A stretch of 41,925 nt of DNA from positions 1-41,925 of the forward strand of contig JAAWQC010000022.1 of assembly GCA_022800315.1 (NCBI GenBank), in the 5' to 3' direction. Numbering within the stretch: position 1 is the stretch's first letter; each line of letters begins with the position of its first letter. Shown piece after piece: positions 7,587 to 17,052 of this stretch. Under the pieces are notes generated by a model. That model made no database searches. It worked only from the letters and a program-made list of their open reading frames with translations, and was not told the origin of the DNA. The DNA comes from Clostridiales bacterium (lineage in GTDB: Bacteria > Bacillota > Clostridia > Oscillospirales > Acutalibacteraceae). The position numbers and the translations under genes were made by a program.

Positions 7587-8981
7587 ATGGCGACCGAGCC
7601 CTATATCCCTACCACCATCACGGTCCATCTGGGCCCTCCCGACTCCAACGCCCAGAACGTCACCGTATCCTTCCCCGACTACATCAAAAACGTGGCCTCC
7701 AGTGAGATTTTCCCCACCTGGCCCGAGAACGCGCTGCGCGCCAATATCTACGCCCAGATCAGCTTTGCCCTCAACCGGGTGTTTACCGAGTTTTACCGCA
7801 GCCGGGGATACAATTTTGATATTACGAACTCCACCGCCTACGACCAGTCTTTCGTACCGGGGCGGGACGTGTTCGAGAACATCAGCGTCCTCGTGGACGA
7901 GATGTTCAATTCCTACGTGCGGCGGCAGGGCAGCGTAGAGCCTTATTTCACTCAATACTGCAACGGCACCACCGTCACCTGCAACGGCCTGTCCCAGTGG
8001 GGCACGGTGGATCTGGCCAACGCCGGATACACCCCCTATCAGATCCTGACCAACTATTATGGCAACGACATCGACATCGTGCGCAACGCGCCGGTGCGCA
8101 TTCTCTCCCCCTCCTATCCCGGCCGGCCCCTCGAGCTGGGTGACGCAGGCAACGACGTTCAGAATCTGCAGGTGAGGCTCAACCGCATATCCCGTAATTA
8201 TCCCGCCATTCCCAAAATCAGTCCCGTCACCACCATCTACAACCAAAATACCGTGGACGCGGTGCGCACCTTCCAGCGCATTTTCAACCTGCCCGTGACC
8301 GGCGTCACCGACGAGGCCACCTGGTACAAGATCGGGTATCTCTACACCGGCGTCAAGCGTCTGTCCGAGCTGGATTCGGAGGGTCTGTCCCTGCAGGAGG
8401 TCTCCCAGCAGTATTCCAACGTCCTGCAGGAGGGCGACACCGGCGGCGAGGTACGATCGCTACAGTACTATCTGGCCGTCATCGGCACCTTCTACGACAC
8501 CGTGCCGCCCATCTCGGTTACCGGCGTGTTCGACGCCGCCACCCGCGACGCGGTCATCGCCTTCCAGAAGACCTTCGGCCTGACCCCCGACGGCATCGTC
8601 GGCCGCCAGACCTGGAACGATATCGTGCGCGCCTACCGCGGCATTGTGGAATCGGAGGTCACCATCGAAGGCGGTCAGCCGCTGTATCCCGGCACCGTCC
8701 TCAGCGTCGGGTCGGAGGGTCCCGACGTCCTTCTGATGCAGCAATACCTGAACGCCATCGCCCAGGTGTATCCCTCCATCCCCATCATCGCGGAGGACGG
8801 TATTTACGGGACCGAGATGCGCGATGCCGTCTATACCTTCCAGAACCTGTTCGGTCTGGATGTCAACGGGGTGATCGGGCCGATCACCTGGGGCCTGATC
8901 GTCAGCCTCTACTCCGACCTGCAGGTCGGCGGCGCCAAACAGCCGGGACAATTCCCCGGCACCGTATTACAGGAGGGATAA
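7587..8981 (+). CDS. sleC: SleC-like spore cortex-lytic enzyme
   Basis: A 464-residue protein. Residues about 10-170 form a SpoIID/SleC-type lytic transglycosylase domain: PDYIKNVASSEIFPTWPENA matches the SpoIID family pattern with a putative catalytic Glu at residue 40, and the domain ends with CNGLSQWGTVDLANAGYTPY, the SpoIID 'G-SQ-GA' end motif. Three PG_binding_1 domains follow (about 188-250, 290-350, 382-445), each with a D-G-I/V-x-G-x2-T...A-V-x2-F-Q pattern. SleC degrades spore cortex peptidoglycan during germination after removal of a pro-peptide. This version lacks the N-terminal pro-domain, which is in the preceding gene. ATG 7587 follows AAAGGAGAGG. Confidence 0.85.
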   Translation: MATEPYIPTTITVHLGPPDSNAQNVTVSFPDYIKNVASSEIFPTWPENALRANIYAQISFALNRVFTEFYRSRGYNFDITNSTAYDQSFVPGRDVFENISVLVDEMFNSYVRRQGSVEPYFTQYCNGTTVTCNGLSQWGTVDLANAGYTPYQILTNYYGNDIDIVRNAPVRILSPSYPGRPLELGDAGNDVQNLQVRLNRISRNYPAIPKISPVTTIYNQNTVDAVRTFQRIFNLPVTGVTDEATWYKIGYLYTGVKRLSELDSEGLSLQEVSQQYSNVLQEGDTGGEVRSLQYYLAVIGTFYDTVPPISVTGVFDAATRDAVIAFQKTFGLTPDGIVGRQTWNDIVRAYRGIVESEVTIEGGQPLYPGTVLSVGSEGPDVLLMQQYLNAIAQVYPSIPIIAEDGIYGTEMRDAVYTFQNLFGLDVNGVIGPITWGLIVSLYSDLQVGGAKQPGQFPGTVLQEG

Positions 8982-8986
8982 CGCCC

Positions 8987-9640
8987 ATGAATATGCAGAC
9001 GCCTCGCAATTCCCAGACGCCCCGAAATTCACGGTCCTCTCAGAATTCCCAGGCTCAGCCCAATGCGCAAACGCAGCAAAGCCCTCAGACATCGCAAAAC
9101 GCTCAGAATAACCAGACGCCGCAGACCACCACCAGCGACCGGCAGTACATTGTGGAGCTGCAGACCTACCTGCGGCGGCTGGCGCAGGACAACAGCCAGA
9201 TTCCCCTGATCAATGTGGACGGCATATTCGGGCCGGAGACCACCGCCGCCGTCCAGGCATTTCAGACAGCGTATGGCCTTCCCCCCACTGGCAAGGTGGA
9301 TCTCGATACCTGGAACGCCATCGTGCTGGAATACCGGCGGATCACCGCCGCCGCGGAACAGCCCCGCCCCATCTCCCCCTTCCCCGGTCCCGATTATGTC
9401 ATCCGTAAAGGGGATGAGGGTGAGCTGGTGACGGTATTGCAGATCATGCTGAACACCATCGCCCGCCCCTTCTCCAACGTGCAGACGCCGGCCATCACCG
9501 GCCGGTACGACGACCAGACGGAGGAGACGGTACGCACCCTGCAAAACGCGGCGGAACTGCCCGAAACAGGCGAGGTGGATCAGAAGACCTGGAACATGCT
9601 GGCCCAGACCTATAACGTATTCTGCGGCGCTTCCTGCTGA
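8987..9640 (+). CDS. peptidoglycan-binding domain protein with Gln/Asn-rich N-terminus
   Basis: A 217-residue protein starting 5 bp after the sleC-like stop, with AGGAGG overlapping the end of the upstream gene. Residues 1-45 are a Q/N/S/T/P-rich repeat (NSQTPRN-type units). Residues about 50-112 and 135-205 are two PG_binding_1 domains, with NVDGIFGPETTAAVQAFQ in the first and TGRYDDQTEETVRTLQ in the second. There is no catalytic domain, so it probably targets or stabilises the neighbouring lytic enzyme on cortex peptidoglycan. This role is inference from position. Residues DTWNAIV and KTWNML are the usual domain ends. Confidence 0.85.
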   Translation: MNMQTPRNSQTPRNSRSSQNSQAQPNAQTQQSPQTSQNAQNNQTPQTTTSDRQYIVELQTYLRRLAQDNSQIPLINVDGIFGPETTAAVQAFQTAYGLPPTGKVDLDTWNAIVLEYRRITAAAEQPRPISPFPGPDYVIRKGDEGELVTVLQIMLNTIARPFSNVQTPAITGRYDDQTEETVRTLQNAAELPETGEVDQKTWNMLAQTYNVFCGASC

Positions 9641-9715
9641 CAGCCGTACCGCCGCAGCCCGGCCCATCATCTATCCGGTATAGATGAGTGAATAAAAGCG
9701 TGGGGAAGTGTCGCC

Positions 9716-11254
9716 TTGAAACGATTCACCTTTATCAAAAACGCCTTCATTCTCACCGCCACCTCGCTGCTTTTGCGCACGGTGGGGATGTTCTTCCGCG
9801 TCTACATGTCGGGCAAGATCGGCGCGGAAGGCATGGGTCTGTATCAGCTGATCTTTTCCATCTACGTACTGGCCTCCACCTTTGCCACGGCGGGCATTTC
9901 CACCGCCGTCACCCGCCTGGTGGCGGAGGAGAGCGGCCGCGGGGCCAAGACGGTCCGCCGTATCCTCCACCGCGCGATCGCGGTCAGTGCCGTGGTGGGC
10001 ATTGTATCGGGGCTGGTGGTATTTTTCGCGGCGGAACCGATCAGTATCTACTGGCTCAAGGACGTCCGGGCGGTACCCGCGCTGAAAATCCTGTCCCCCA
10101 GCCTGCTGTTCATGGGCATCTCCTCCTGCCTGCGAGGCTATTTCATCGCCCGGCGGCGGGTTTCCAGCTCCTCCAACGCCCAGCTGTTCGAGCAGGCTGT
10201 CCGCATGGCGGTGGTGTTCGTCCTCATTGACCACTTCGCCCCCATGGGCCTTAGCTACGCCTGTGGAGCGGTGCTGGCCGCCGACACCATCGCGGAATTC
10301 GGCTCCTGCCTCTACATGGCGGTGGCCTATAGGCTCGATAAAAAACGCCTGGAGCAGGAAGAGGCGGGAATGGATATCCCCGCCAAGGGGGTGCTGCGGC
10401 GCCTGCTGGGCATCGCGGTACCGATATCGGCGGGCCGGTATCTGAATTCTGCCCTGCGCACGGTGGAAAACCTGCTGGTACCCGGCTGCCTCGGTCAATA
10501 CTCCGCCTCCCGTGAACAGGGGGTGGCCCAGTTCGGTATGCTCAAGGGCATGGCCATGCCCATCCTGTTCTTCCCCTCCTCCTTCCTGACCTCCTTTACC
10601 ACCCTGTTGGTGCCCGAAATATCCGAGTCGGCGGCCCACCACCGCACCGGGCAGGTGGAACGGGCGGTCAACCGCTCCCTCCATGTGACCCTGACCGCCT
10701 CCATCCTGCTCAGCGGTCTGTTCGTCCTGTTCTCCCGCCAACTGGGAATGGCCGTCTACGGCAGTGAGGAAGTGGGCTTCCTGATCGGGGCGCTGGCTCC
10801 CATCATGCCCTTTATGTACCTGGAAAGCGTGGTGGAAGGACTGCTCAAGGGCCTCGATCAGCAGGTAAGTAGCCTGAAATACAGCGTTATCGACTCCGCC
10901 CTGCGCATCACGCTGATTCTGGTATTGGTGCCGGTGCAGGGTATACAGGGATTCCTGTACGTGATGATATTGAGCAACATCCTCACCTCGGTGCTCAACC
11001 TGCGCCGCCTGCTCAAGGTCACTGGCATCCATCTGCGCTGGAGCAAGTGGATCATCAAGCCCGCACTGGCCGTGGCCACGGCGGGCGCGATCACCTGGTT
11101 CGTCCAGACCTATCTGATCGGGGGAACCCTGTCCCCTCTGGCCGTCCTGCTGACCGGTATGCCGATCACCGCGCTGGGCTACGCCGTCCTGATACTCCTG
11201 TTTGGCTGTGTCACCCGTGAGGACGCTCGTTTCCTCTCCCCCCGCCGGGTGTAA
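9716..11254 (+). CDS. spoVB: SpoVB/MurJ-type polysaccharide flippase (MVF family)
   Basis: A 512-residue integral membrane protein with about 14 hydrophobic helices and the MATE/MVF fold. The N-terminus FIKNAFILTATSLLLRTVGM and the YFIARRRVSSSSNAQLFEQ segment match the SpoVB/PST group. SpoVB-type proteins are thought to flip lipid-linked precursors during spore cortex synthesis, which suits its place right behind three cortex-related genes. It starts at TTG 9716 with a modest GGGGAAG site. General polysaccharide export is the alternative. A strong terminator follows the stop. Confidence 0.85.
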   Translation: MKRFTFIKNAFILTATSLLLRTVGMFFRVYMSGKIGAEGMGLYQLIFSIYVLASTFATAGISTAVTRLVAEESGRGAKTVRRILHRAIAVSAVVGIVSGLVVFFAAEPISIYWLKDVRAVPALKILSPSLLFMGISSCLRGYFIARRRVSSSSNAQLFEQAVRMAVVFVLIDHFAPMGLSYACGAVLAADTIAEFGSCLYMAVAYRLDKKRLEQEEAGMDIPAKGVLRRLLGIAVPISAGRYLNSALRTVENLLVPGCLGQYSASREQGVAQFGMLKGMAMPILFFPSSFLTSFTTLLVPEISESAAHHRTGQVERAVNRSLHVTLTASILLSGLFVLFSRQLGMAVYGSEEVGFLIGALAPIMPFMYLESVVEGLLKGLDQQVSSLKYSVIDSALRITLILVLVPVQGIQGFLYVMILSNILTSVLNLRRLLKVTGIHLRWSKWIIKPALAVATAGAITWFVQTYLIGGTLSPLAVLLTGMPITALGYAVLILLFGCVTREDARFLSPRRV

Positions 11255-11262
11255 CCGCCGCT

Positions 11263-11296
11263 AAAAATCCCCTCCGCCGCGGCGGAGGGGATTTTT
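11263..11296 (+). terminator. intrinsic terminator
   Basis: A 16-bp perfect stem (11263-11278 with 11281-11296) ends in TTTTT, 9 bp after the flippase stop. Confidence 0.85.
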
Positions 11297-11397
11297 GCTG
11301 AGACTCACGAAACCCATAGTCGGTTGGCTTAATCATCCGGCTGTCAAGCGCATAAGACGGGACATCTTATACCGCTGCGTTTCCAGCAGATGCTTTT

Positions 11398-11721
11398 CTA
11401 CCGATCGCTGTCCCGGGTGGTCAGACCGATCATAAGCGTTTCGCTGTCGAGGGCGTTCCATACCGAATGGGGGACCGTTCCCCTGACCAGACAGGATTCG
11501 TTTTCGCCCACCAGCACCGATTCGCCGCCGAGCTCCAGCCGGGCCTTCCCTTTAACCACGATAAACAGGTGATTGTGTTCGTGGGTATGGTTCGGGAGCG
11601 GGCCGCCGCCCCCCTGCCGGAGACAGGCGACGGAACCGTCCACCAGCTGCTGTCCCTCTTCCTCGAACAGTTTTTTCGCCAGAAATCGGACATGGTTCGG
11701 AGGGGTTATCCATTCGCTCAT
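11398..11721 (-). CDS. small cupin-domain protein
   Basis: A 107-residue single-domain cupin. Cupin motif 1 is visible as NHTHEHNHLFIVVKGKARLE (metal-ligand His pattern H-x-H-x3-H...E-like) and motif 2 as the GTVPHSVWNA stretch, with a conserved Pro-His. Such cupins bind a metal and a small substrate, acting as isomerases, sensors or dioxygenases; no specific reaction can be assigned. ATG 11721 follows a GAGGAG site, shortening the longest frame by 29 residues. Convergent to the flippase and separated from it by a terminator. Confidence 0.8.
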   Translation of the reverse strand: MSEWITPPNHVRFLAKKLFEEEGQQLVDGSVACLRQGGGGPLPNHTHEHNHLFIVVKGKARLELGGESVLVGENESCLVRGTVPHSVWNALDSETLMIGLTTRDSDR

Positions 11722-11766
11722 ACCGATTCTCCTCTTACAAAATGGGAGTATCCCATGACAGCAAGC

Positions 11767-11801
11767 GCCCCTCCGGCCGGCTTTCCACCGGTCGGAGGGG
11801 C
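11767..11801 (-). terminator. intrinsic hairpin between malic enzyme and cupin genes
   Basis: A 14-bp stem (11767-11780 with 11788-11801) with a single G-T wobble lies between the malic enzyme stop (11817) and the cupin start (11721). It probably ends the malic enzyme transcript. Confidence 0.6.
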
Positions 11802-11816
11802 ATTTCATTCAGTTAC

Positions 11817-12989
11817 TCAGATGCGGGCCACGCCGGTCCGGCGGGCGGCTTCTGCCACCGCCTTGGCGACGGCCTGCGCCACCTGGCGGTCCAGGGCGCT
11901 GGGGATGATGTATTCCGCCGACAGCTTGTCGTCGGTGACGAAGGAGGCGATGGCCTCGGCCGCCGCGATCTTCATCTCGTCGTTGATGTCGCTGGCGCGC
12001 ACGTCGAGGGCGCCGCGGAAAATGCCGGGGAAGGCCAGCACGTTGTTGATCTGGTTGGGGAAGTCGCTGCGGCCGGTGCCGACCACGGCGGCACCCGCCT
12101 CTTTGGCCAGATCGGGCATGATCTCGGGAACCGGGTTGGCCATCGGGAAGAGGATGGGGTTTTCGTTCATGCTCTTCACCATCTCGGGGGTGACACAGCC
12201 GGGAGCCGACACGCCGATAAACACGTCCGCACCCTTGAGAACCTCGGCGAGCGATCCTTTGCGGTGCTCACGGTTGGTGATGGCCGCCATTTCCTTCTTT
12301 TCCTCGTTGAGTCCGTCGCGGCCCTCGTAGATGGCGCCGATGCGGTCGCACAGCACCACGTCCTTGAGGCCCATGGCGATGAGCAGGCGGATGATGGCGA
12401 TGCCTGCCGCGCCGGCGCCGCTGGTGACGACGCGGATTTCCTCCAGCTTCTTGCCGGTGAGCTTGAGGGCGTTGAGCATGGCGGCCAGGGTAACCACGGC
12501 GGTCCCGTGCTGGTCGTCGTGGAAAATCGGGATGTCACAGCATTCCTTCAGCTTACGCTCGATCTCGAAGCAGCGGGGCGCGGAGATATCCTCCAGATTG
12601 ACGCCGCCGAAGCTGCCCGCCAGCAGGCGGACGGTGTTCACGATATCGTCCACCTCTTTGGACCGGACGCACAGCGGGATGGCGTCCACATCGCCAAAGG
12701 CTTTGAACAGGGCGCATTTGCCCTCCATGACCGGCATGCCGGCCTCCGGTCCGATATCGCCGAGGCCCAGCACGGCGGTGCCGTCGGTGACCACGGCCAC
12801 CAGGTTGCCGCGGCGGGTCAGGTCGTAGCTGAGGTCTACGTCCTTCTGGATTTCAAGGCAGGGCTGGGCCACGCCGGGGGTGTAGGCCAGCGACAGGTCA
12901 TCCCGATCGTTCAGGGGTGCACGGCAGACGACCTCGATCTTGCCCTTCCACTGGCGGTGAAGTTTCAGCGATTCAGCTGCGTAATCCAT
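11817..12989 (-). CDS. malic enzyme (malate to pyruvate, oxidative decarboxylation)
   Basis: A 390-residue short-form bacterial malic enzyme. It shows the substrate-side motif [28 protein letters not shown], the metal-binding segment FHDDQHGTA, and a Rossmann dinucleotide-binding site GAGAAGIAI. It converts malate to pyruvate and CO2 with NAD(P)+. After the GxGxxG-like loop the strand ends VVLCDRIG, where an acidic residue would favour NAD, but cofactor choice is not certain. ATG 12989 follows GGAAGGA. It lies 75 bp downstream of the MDH/LDH-type gene on the same strand, so the two probably act in one pathway. Confidence 0.93.
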   Translation of the reverse strand: MDYAAESLKLHRQWKGKIEVVCRAPLNDRDDLSLAYTPGVAQPCLEIQKDVDLSYDLTRRGNLVAVVTDGTAVLGLGDIGPEAGMPVMEGKCALFKAFGDVDAIPLCVRSKEVDDIVNTVRLLAGSFGGVNLEDISAPRCFEIERKLKECCDIPIFHDDQHGTAVVTLAAMLNALKLTGKKLEEIRVVTSGAGAAGIAIIRLLIAMGLKDVVLCDRIGAIYEGRDGLNEEKKEMAAITNREHRKGSLAEVLKGADVFIGVSAPGCVTPEMVKSMNENPILFPMANPVPEIMPDLAKEAGAAVVGTGRSDFPNQINNVLAFPGIFRGALDVRASDINDEMKIAAAEAIASFVTDDKLSAEYIIPSALDRQVAQAVAKAVAEAARRTGVARI

Positions 12990-13064
12990 ATGCTAACATC
13001 CTTCCATTTATTTGCGCCCGGGCGTCATTATTTCCGGCGCCTGCGGCGTTTGTATACGAGGGGT

Positions 13065-14018
13065 TCAAATATCCAGCGAAGAAATGGTATCCTTCAGCAC
13101 CTTGGCGCTGTGCAGCAGCTTCTCCCGCTCGTCGTCGGTCAGCGGCGGCTCGAGGCAGCTGCGGATGCCGTTGGAGCCGATGGCGAAGGGCAGGCTCAGG
13201 CACACATCGTCGATGCCGTACTGGCCGCGGACCATGCCGGAGACGGTCATGAGAGCGCCGCTGTCCCGCAGGATACTCTCACAGATATGGCGCACCGTCA
13301 TGCCGATGGCATAGTAGGTGGCGCCTTTCAGCTTGATGACGTTGGCACCCGAATTGCGGACGTCGTCCTCGATCTCGCTCAGCTCGATCTTGCCGCAGTT
13401 GTTATGCTTTTCGCAGATGCTGGCACAGTAGGTTTCCATGGGCATGCCCGCAATGGTAGTCAGAGACCACGGGATCATGGCGGAATCGCCGTGCTCACCG
13501 AATACGTTGGCATGGACGTTCTGGGGCGGCAGCCCCACATGGTCGGCGATTCGGGCGCGCAGACGGCTGGAATCCAGCGTGGTGCCCGAACCGATCACCT
13601 GCGACTCGGGCAGGCCGGTAAATTTAATGGTGGCGTAGGTCAGGATATCCACCGGGTTGCTGACCACGACGTATACCGCCTTGGGAGCCACGGCGGCTAC
13701 CTGGGGCATGACGCTGCGGATGATGTTGACGTTGCCCTGTGCCAGGTCGATACGCGACTGGCCCGGCTTGCGGGCGGCACCCACCGTGACGATCACGATA
13801 TCCGAATCCCGCGCGTCCTCGTAATCTCCGGCGCTGATATTGACCGAACGGGCGAACGAGGTGCCCTGGTAGATATCCATGGCCTCGCCCTTCGCCTTAT
13901 CCTTATTGATGTCGATCAGGACGATCTCAGACGCCCGCGCGTCCATGGTCATGGTGTAGGCGATGGTGGCGCCGACGTTACCCGCGCCCAGAATCGTGAT
14001 CTTTTTCCCTTTTTTCAT
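13065..14018 (-). CDS. LDH/MDH-family 2-hydroxyacid dehydrogenase, predicted malate dehydrogenase
   Basis: A 317-residue LDH-like protein with an N-terminal Rossmann GAGNVGAT, an Asp36 that favours NAD(H), substrate-binding Arg89, Arg152 after Asp149, and catalytic His176 in NVFGEHGDS. The overall pattern (GSGTTLDSSRLR) would normally be labelled L-lactate dehydrogenase. However the mobile-loop specificity position (Q102 in Bacillus LDH) is Arg83 in ARKPGQSR, as in malate dehydrogenases. With the malic enzyme gene next door, it may reduce oxaloacetate to malate. Lactate dehydrogenase remains possible. GAGGAA precedes the ATG. Confidence 0.85.
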   Translation of the reverse strand: MKKGKKITILGAGNVGATIAYTMTMDARASEIVLIDINKDKAKGEAMDIYQGTSFARSVNISAGDYEDARDSDIVIVTVGAARKPGQSRIDLAQGNVNIIRSVMPQVAAVAPKAVYVVVSNPVDILTYATIKFTGLPESQVIGSGTTLDSSRLRARIADHVGLPPQNVHANVFGEHGDSAMIPWSLTTIAGMPMETYCASICEKHNNCGKIELSEIEDDVRNSGANVIKLKGATYYAIGMTVRHICESILRDSGALMTVSGMVRGQYGIDDVCLSLPFAIGSNGIRSCLEPPLTDDEREKLLHSAKVLKDTISSLDI

Positions 14019-14147
14019 ATACCGTATTCCTCATTTACTATCAGGTTCAGCTGCAAAACGCAAACCGGATTTATGTTATCATTATTTATGAGGTAACGCA
14101 AGCGGAAAATACTGAAATTGACACTTTTTTCACAGATACTTCCCCAC

Positions 14148-14177
14148 TTGCCGCCCCTCCCTCTTTCATGATATGAT
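14148..14177 (+). promoter_or_regulatory. candidate promoter for the Gfo/Idh/MocA gene
   Basis: TTGCCG at 14148-14153 and TATGAT at 14172-14177 are separated by 18 bp, about 43 bp ahead of the start codon at 14220. Confidence 0.4.
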
Positions 14178-14219
14178 GAAAAACAGGAAAAGAACCCCTT
14201 AAAACAGGAGGCTGGACGG

Positions 14220-15251
14220 ATGAAGCGATACGGCGTGGTGGGCACCGGCTGGATAGCCGAAGCCTATATACAGGGGGCCGCCCTCACCGGCGAATGGGAG
14301 CTGGCGGCGGTCTGTTCCCGCAGCGGGGAACGGGGCCGGGTCCTGGCGGACCGGTACGGCGCTGGGAGGGTGTACACCTCGCCGGCGGATATGGCCGCCG
14401 ACCCCTCCGTGGACGCGGTGTATATCGCCAGCCCCAACGCCCTGCACACCTCCCAGAGCCGCCTGTTCCTGGAGGCGGGAAAGCATGTGCTGTGCGAAAA
14501 GCCCCTCGCGGTGACGGCGGCGGAGCTGCGCGGACTGACGGCGCTTTCGGAGCAGAAAGGGCTCGTCTATATGGAAGCGATCATGATGCTCCATCTCCCC
14601 GCCCGCCGCATCCTCCATCGGGCGGCAGCAGCGCTTGGCCGCATCCGGTCGGCACGGCTGGACTTTTCCCAGCTGTCCTCCAAATACCCCCTTTACCTTC
14701 GCGGGGAACGGCCCAATATTTTCAATCCCTCTCTGGCTACCGGCTGTCTGATGGATCTGGGCCTCTACTGTGTGTACGCCGCACTCGACCTCTTCGGCCG
14801 GCCGGAAAAAATTACGGCGTCAGCCGGTTTTCTGCCGCCGGTCCCGCCGGAGGAAGGCGCGGTCCTAAGTGACGGCTGGGGGACCGCGTTGTTCCACTAT
14901 CCCGACAAACTGGTGACCCTCACCTATTCCAAGGTGGGGCAGGGCTTTGCCGGTTCCGAAATCTGCGGCGACGAGGGAACCCTCGTCATCGATTCGATCT
15001 CCAAACTGACCGGCATCCGCCGGGTCACCCCCGGCGGGACGGTGGAGGAACTGGTCGGGGACGTATCCAAACCCGAGCTGATGAGCGGGGAGGCCCGGGA
15101 CCTCTCCCGCTGGATCGACGATCCCGCCGGCACACGGGAGGCCCGCGCCCTCGCCTCCCGTCTGGCGCTGCAAACCTGCGAATCGCTGGAAGAAATACGA
15201 CGCCGGACCGGTATCGTATTCCCCACCAGCCCGATAGGAGGGCCCCGATGA
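14220..15251 (+). CDS. Gfo/Idh/MocA family NAD(P)-dependent oxidoreductase
   Basis: A 343-residue protein with an N-terminal Rossmann site GTGWIAEAYIQGA and the family's catalytic EKP motif in LCEKPLAVTAAE (about residues 94-105), followed by the C-terminal alpha/beta substrate domain with MDLGLYCVYAALDLF. Family members oxidise or reduce sugars, inositols or biliverdin-like substrates with NAD(P). The substrate is not determinable. ATG 14220 follows ACAGGAGG. Transcribed away from the malate genes; the AT-rich island begins just after its stop. Confidence 0.9.
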   Translation: MKRYGVVGTGWIAEAYIQGAALTGEWELAAVCSRSGERGRVLADRYGAGRVYTSPADMAADPSVDAVYIASPNALHTSQSRLFLEAGKHVLCEKPLAVTAAELRGLTALSEQKGLVYMEAIMMLHLPARRILHRAAAALGRIRSARLDFSQLSSKYPLYLRGERPNIFNPSLATGCLMDLGLYCVYAALDLFGRPEKITASAGFLPPVPPEEGAVLSDGWGTALFHYPDKLVTLTYSKVGQGFAGSEICGDEGTLVIDSISKLTGIRRVTPGGTVEELVGDVSKPELMSGEARDLSRWIDDPAGTREARALASRLALQTCESLEEIRRRTGIVFPTSPIGGPR

Positions 15252-15314
15252 AATCGACGAAAAAGCGGTCTATTGCCAAGTGTCCGTAAAACAGCAACCG
15301 AAAAAATGACTGAA

Positions 15315-15740
15315 TTACGGGCAACTGTCGGTACGGATTGGCGAAAAGAGAACACGCAGTATTTGGATTTTTGTCCGAATACTGCGTGTTTTTCGCTGTT
15401 CAGCTTTTTTCTTCCGTTTTCCCTTAACATGTGTCTGATAGGGACTTTGCCTGCCGAGGGGATTTCTTGTTTCTTTCAAAATGTCCGATTTTTCCAGCGC
15501 GGCCATCAGCCCCACAAATTCTTCCCTTGTCAGCTTGTCATGGGGGATACCACGCTGGCCGCACAGCACCCGCACCTGCTTTTCTTTGCTGCTGCCCTCA
15601 AACTGCATGGCCTCTTGAAGTTTCCTCTGCGCTTCTGCGGCGGGGGACGCTGCATCGGCAGTTGTCGTGCCCGTCCTGTGGGCTTCCCGTATGTCCCGGA
15701 TAATCTGCTCCATGTCCTTATTTAAATCGTTGATCCTCAT
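15315..15740 (-). pseudogene. truncated mobile-element protein remnant
   Basis: An open frame of about 141 codons (RINDLNKDMEQIIRDIREA, then SKEKQVRVLCGQRGIPHDKL and EEFVGLMAALEKSDILKE) that I do not recognise but whose charged, helical text is unlike the flanking core genes. There is no ribosome binding site at its first ATG, and the same frame stays open upstream to about 15800 (EIYVDRIADM), so the N-terminus is probably missing or shifted. Its last ~25 codons read through the hairpin at 15351-15390, suggesting loss of the original stop. Interpreted as a decayed piece of an integrated element. Confidence 0.4.
15351..15390. terminator. hairpin, terminator-like, at island left edge
   Basis: A 13-bp perfect stem (15351-15363 with 15378-15390) and 14-nt loop is followed by TTT. 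A diverged copy of its two arms (ACGCAGTA...CCGAATAC-GCGT) lies at 19475-19503, just after the last island gene. Confidence 0.5.
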
Positions 15741-16057
15741 GTCGGCTATACGGTCAACATAGATTTCGATAAAGGAAATGAAAACAGCAAAAAATCTGTT
15801 GTTTTCATGTGCCTAACCCTATCAAAGAACGATACGCCGGAGAGCGAAGCGGGTACGCCATCCGGCGCAGATATTCCCCATTTTGCGAAAACACACGCAG
15901 AACAGTGAAACCGAAACTTGACCTGTATGAACAGGGCTTCACAAGCGGCGCTGAAAAACGGAAACTGATAACAACGATAAATTGCCCATCGGTGAACGCA
16001 GTACGCAGTATAGCGCACCAGTTTCACCAACAGGTGAACAGGCAAAAGGAGGCCAAC
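15741..16057. other. 317-bp stretch without a supportable gene
   Basis: This contains the open upstream extension of the remnant at 15315-15740, a 10-bp imperfect hairpin (15780-15789 with 15797-15806), and no frame with a ribosome binding site. It ends in an AAAAGGAGG site for the gene at 16058. No clear promoter was found. Confidence 0.4.
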
Positions 16058-16291
16058 ATGAAGAACAAAAACATTTATCGGAATGAAATCAAATCCTACA
16101 TCATCCGGGCGGGAATGACTATGAGCGAGGCGGTGGAGATACTGGCTGACGAGTATGGCTGGAGCAGCAGCGTCCCCAACCTCTCTGACAAGCTGAAGCG
16201 GGGCAGTCTGCGCTATGGCGAAGCGGTAGAGCTGGCCGATGTGTTAGGGTACGATATTATCTGGCGGCAGCGCGGTAAGGAGGGGAGATAA
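16058..16291 (+). CDS. small HTH-like protein of the island
   Basis: A 77-residue protein starting MKNKNIYRNEIKSYII. ATG 16058 has AAAAGGAGG 7 nt upstream and removes 83 unlikely codons from the longest frame. Helical segments KSYIIRAGMTMSEAVEILAD and LSDKLKRGSLRYGEAVELAD, with DVLGYDIIW at the end, resemble a Cro/C1-type HTH. Its stop codon directly abuts the probable ATA start of the recombinase, so the two are co-translated and may function together, for example as recombinase control. Function in regulation is inference. Confidence 0.7.
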   Translation: MKNKNIYRNEIKSYIIRAGMTMSEAVEILADEYGWSSSVPNLSDKLKRGSLRYGEAVELADVLGYDIIWRQRGKEGR

Positions 16292-16903
<612 letters not shown>

Positions 16904-16914
16904 AGAGGGCGTTT

Positions 16915-16940
16915 TTACAGAAAAGTGTACTTTTCTGTAA
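16915..16940 (+). repeat. left inverted recombination-like site (12-2-12)
   Basis: A perfect palindrome with arms TTACAGAAAAGT and ACTTTTCTGTAA around a GT centre, 26 bp. This has the same geometry as known invertase crossover sites such as hix (two 12-bp half-sites around a 2-bp core). It lies 12 bp after the recombinase stop. Its 20-bp inner/right part (16921-16940) is repeated in inverted orientation at 17053-17072. Confidence 0.7.
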
Positions 16941-16966
16941 ATCGCTCCAACTTACTAAATAATATA

Positions 16967-16995
16967 AGTATAGCACAGCGTGGCAGAGATTGCCA
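16967..16995 (-). promoter_or_regulatory. leftward extended -10 promoter inside the invertible segment
   Basis: On the minus strand TGGCAA (16990-16995), a 17-bp spacer and TATACT (16967-16972) preceded by TG-n (extended -10) point away from the formyltransferase gene. Inversion about the two sites would turn it to face the gene at 17096. Confidence 0.5.
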
Positions 16996-17052
16996 TACTG
17001 TTTTGACGAAATTTTACGTTCTCTGGCGAATGACAAACAATGTGGATTTTCC

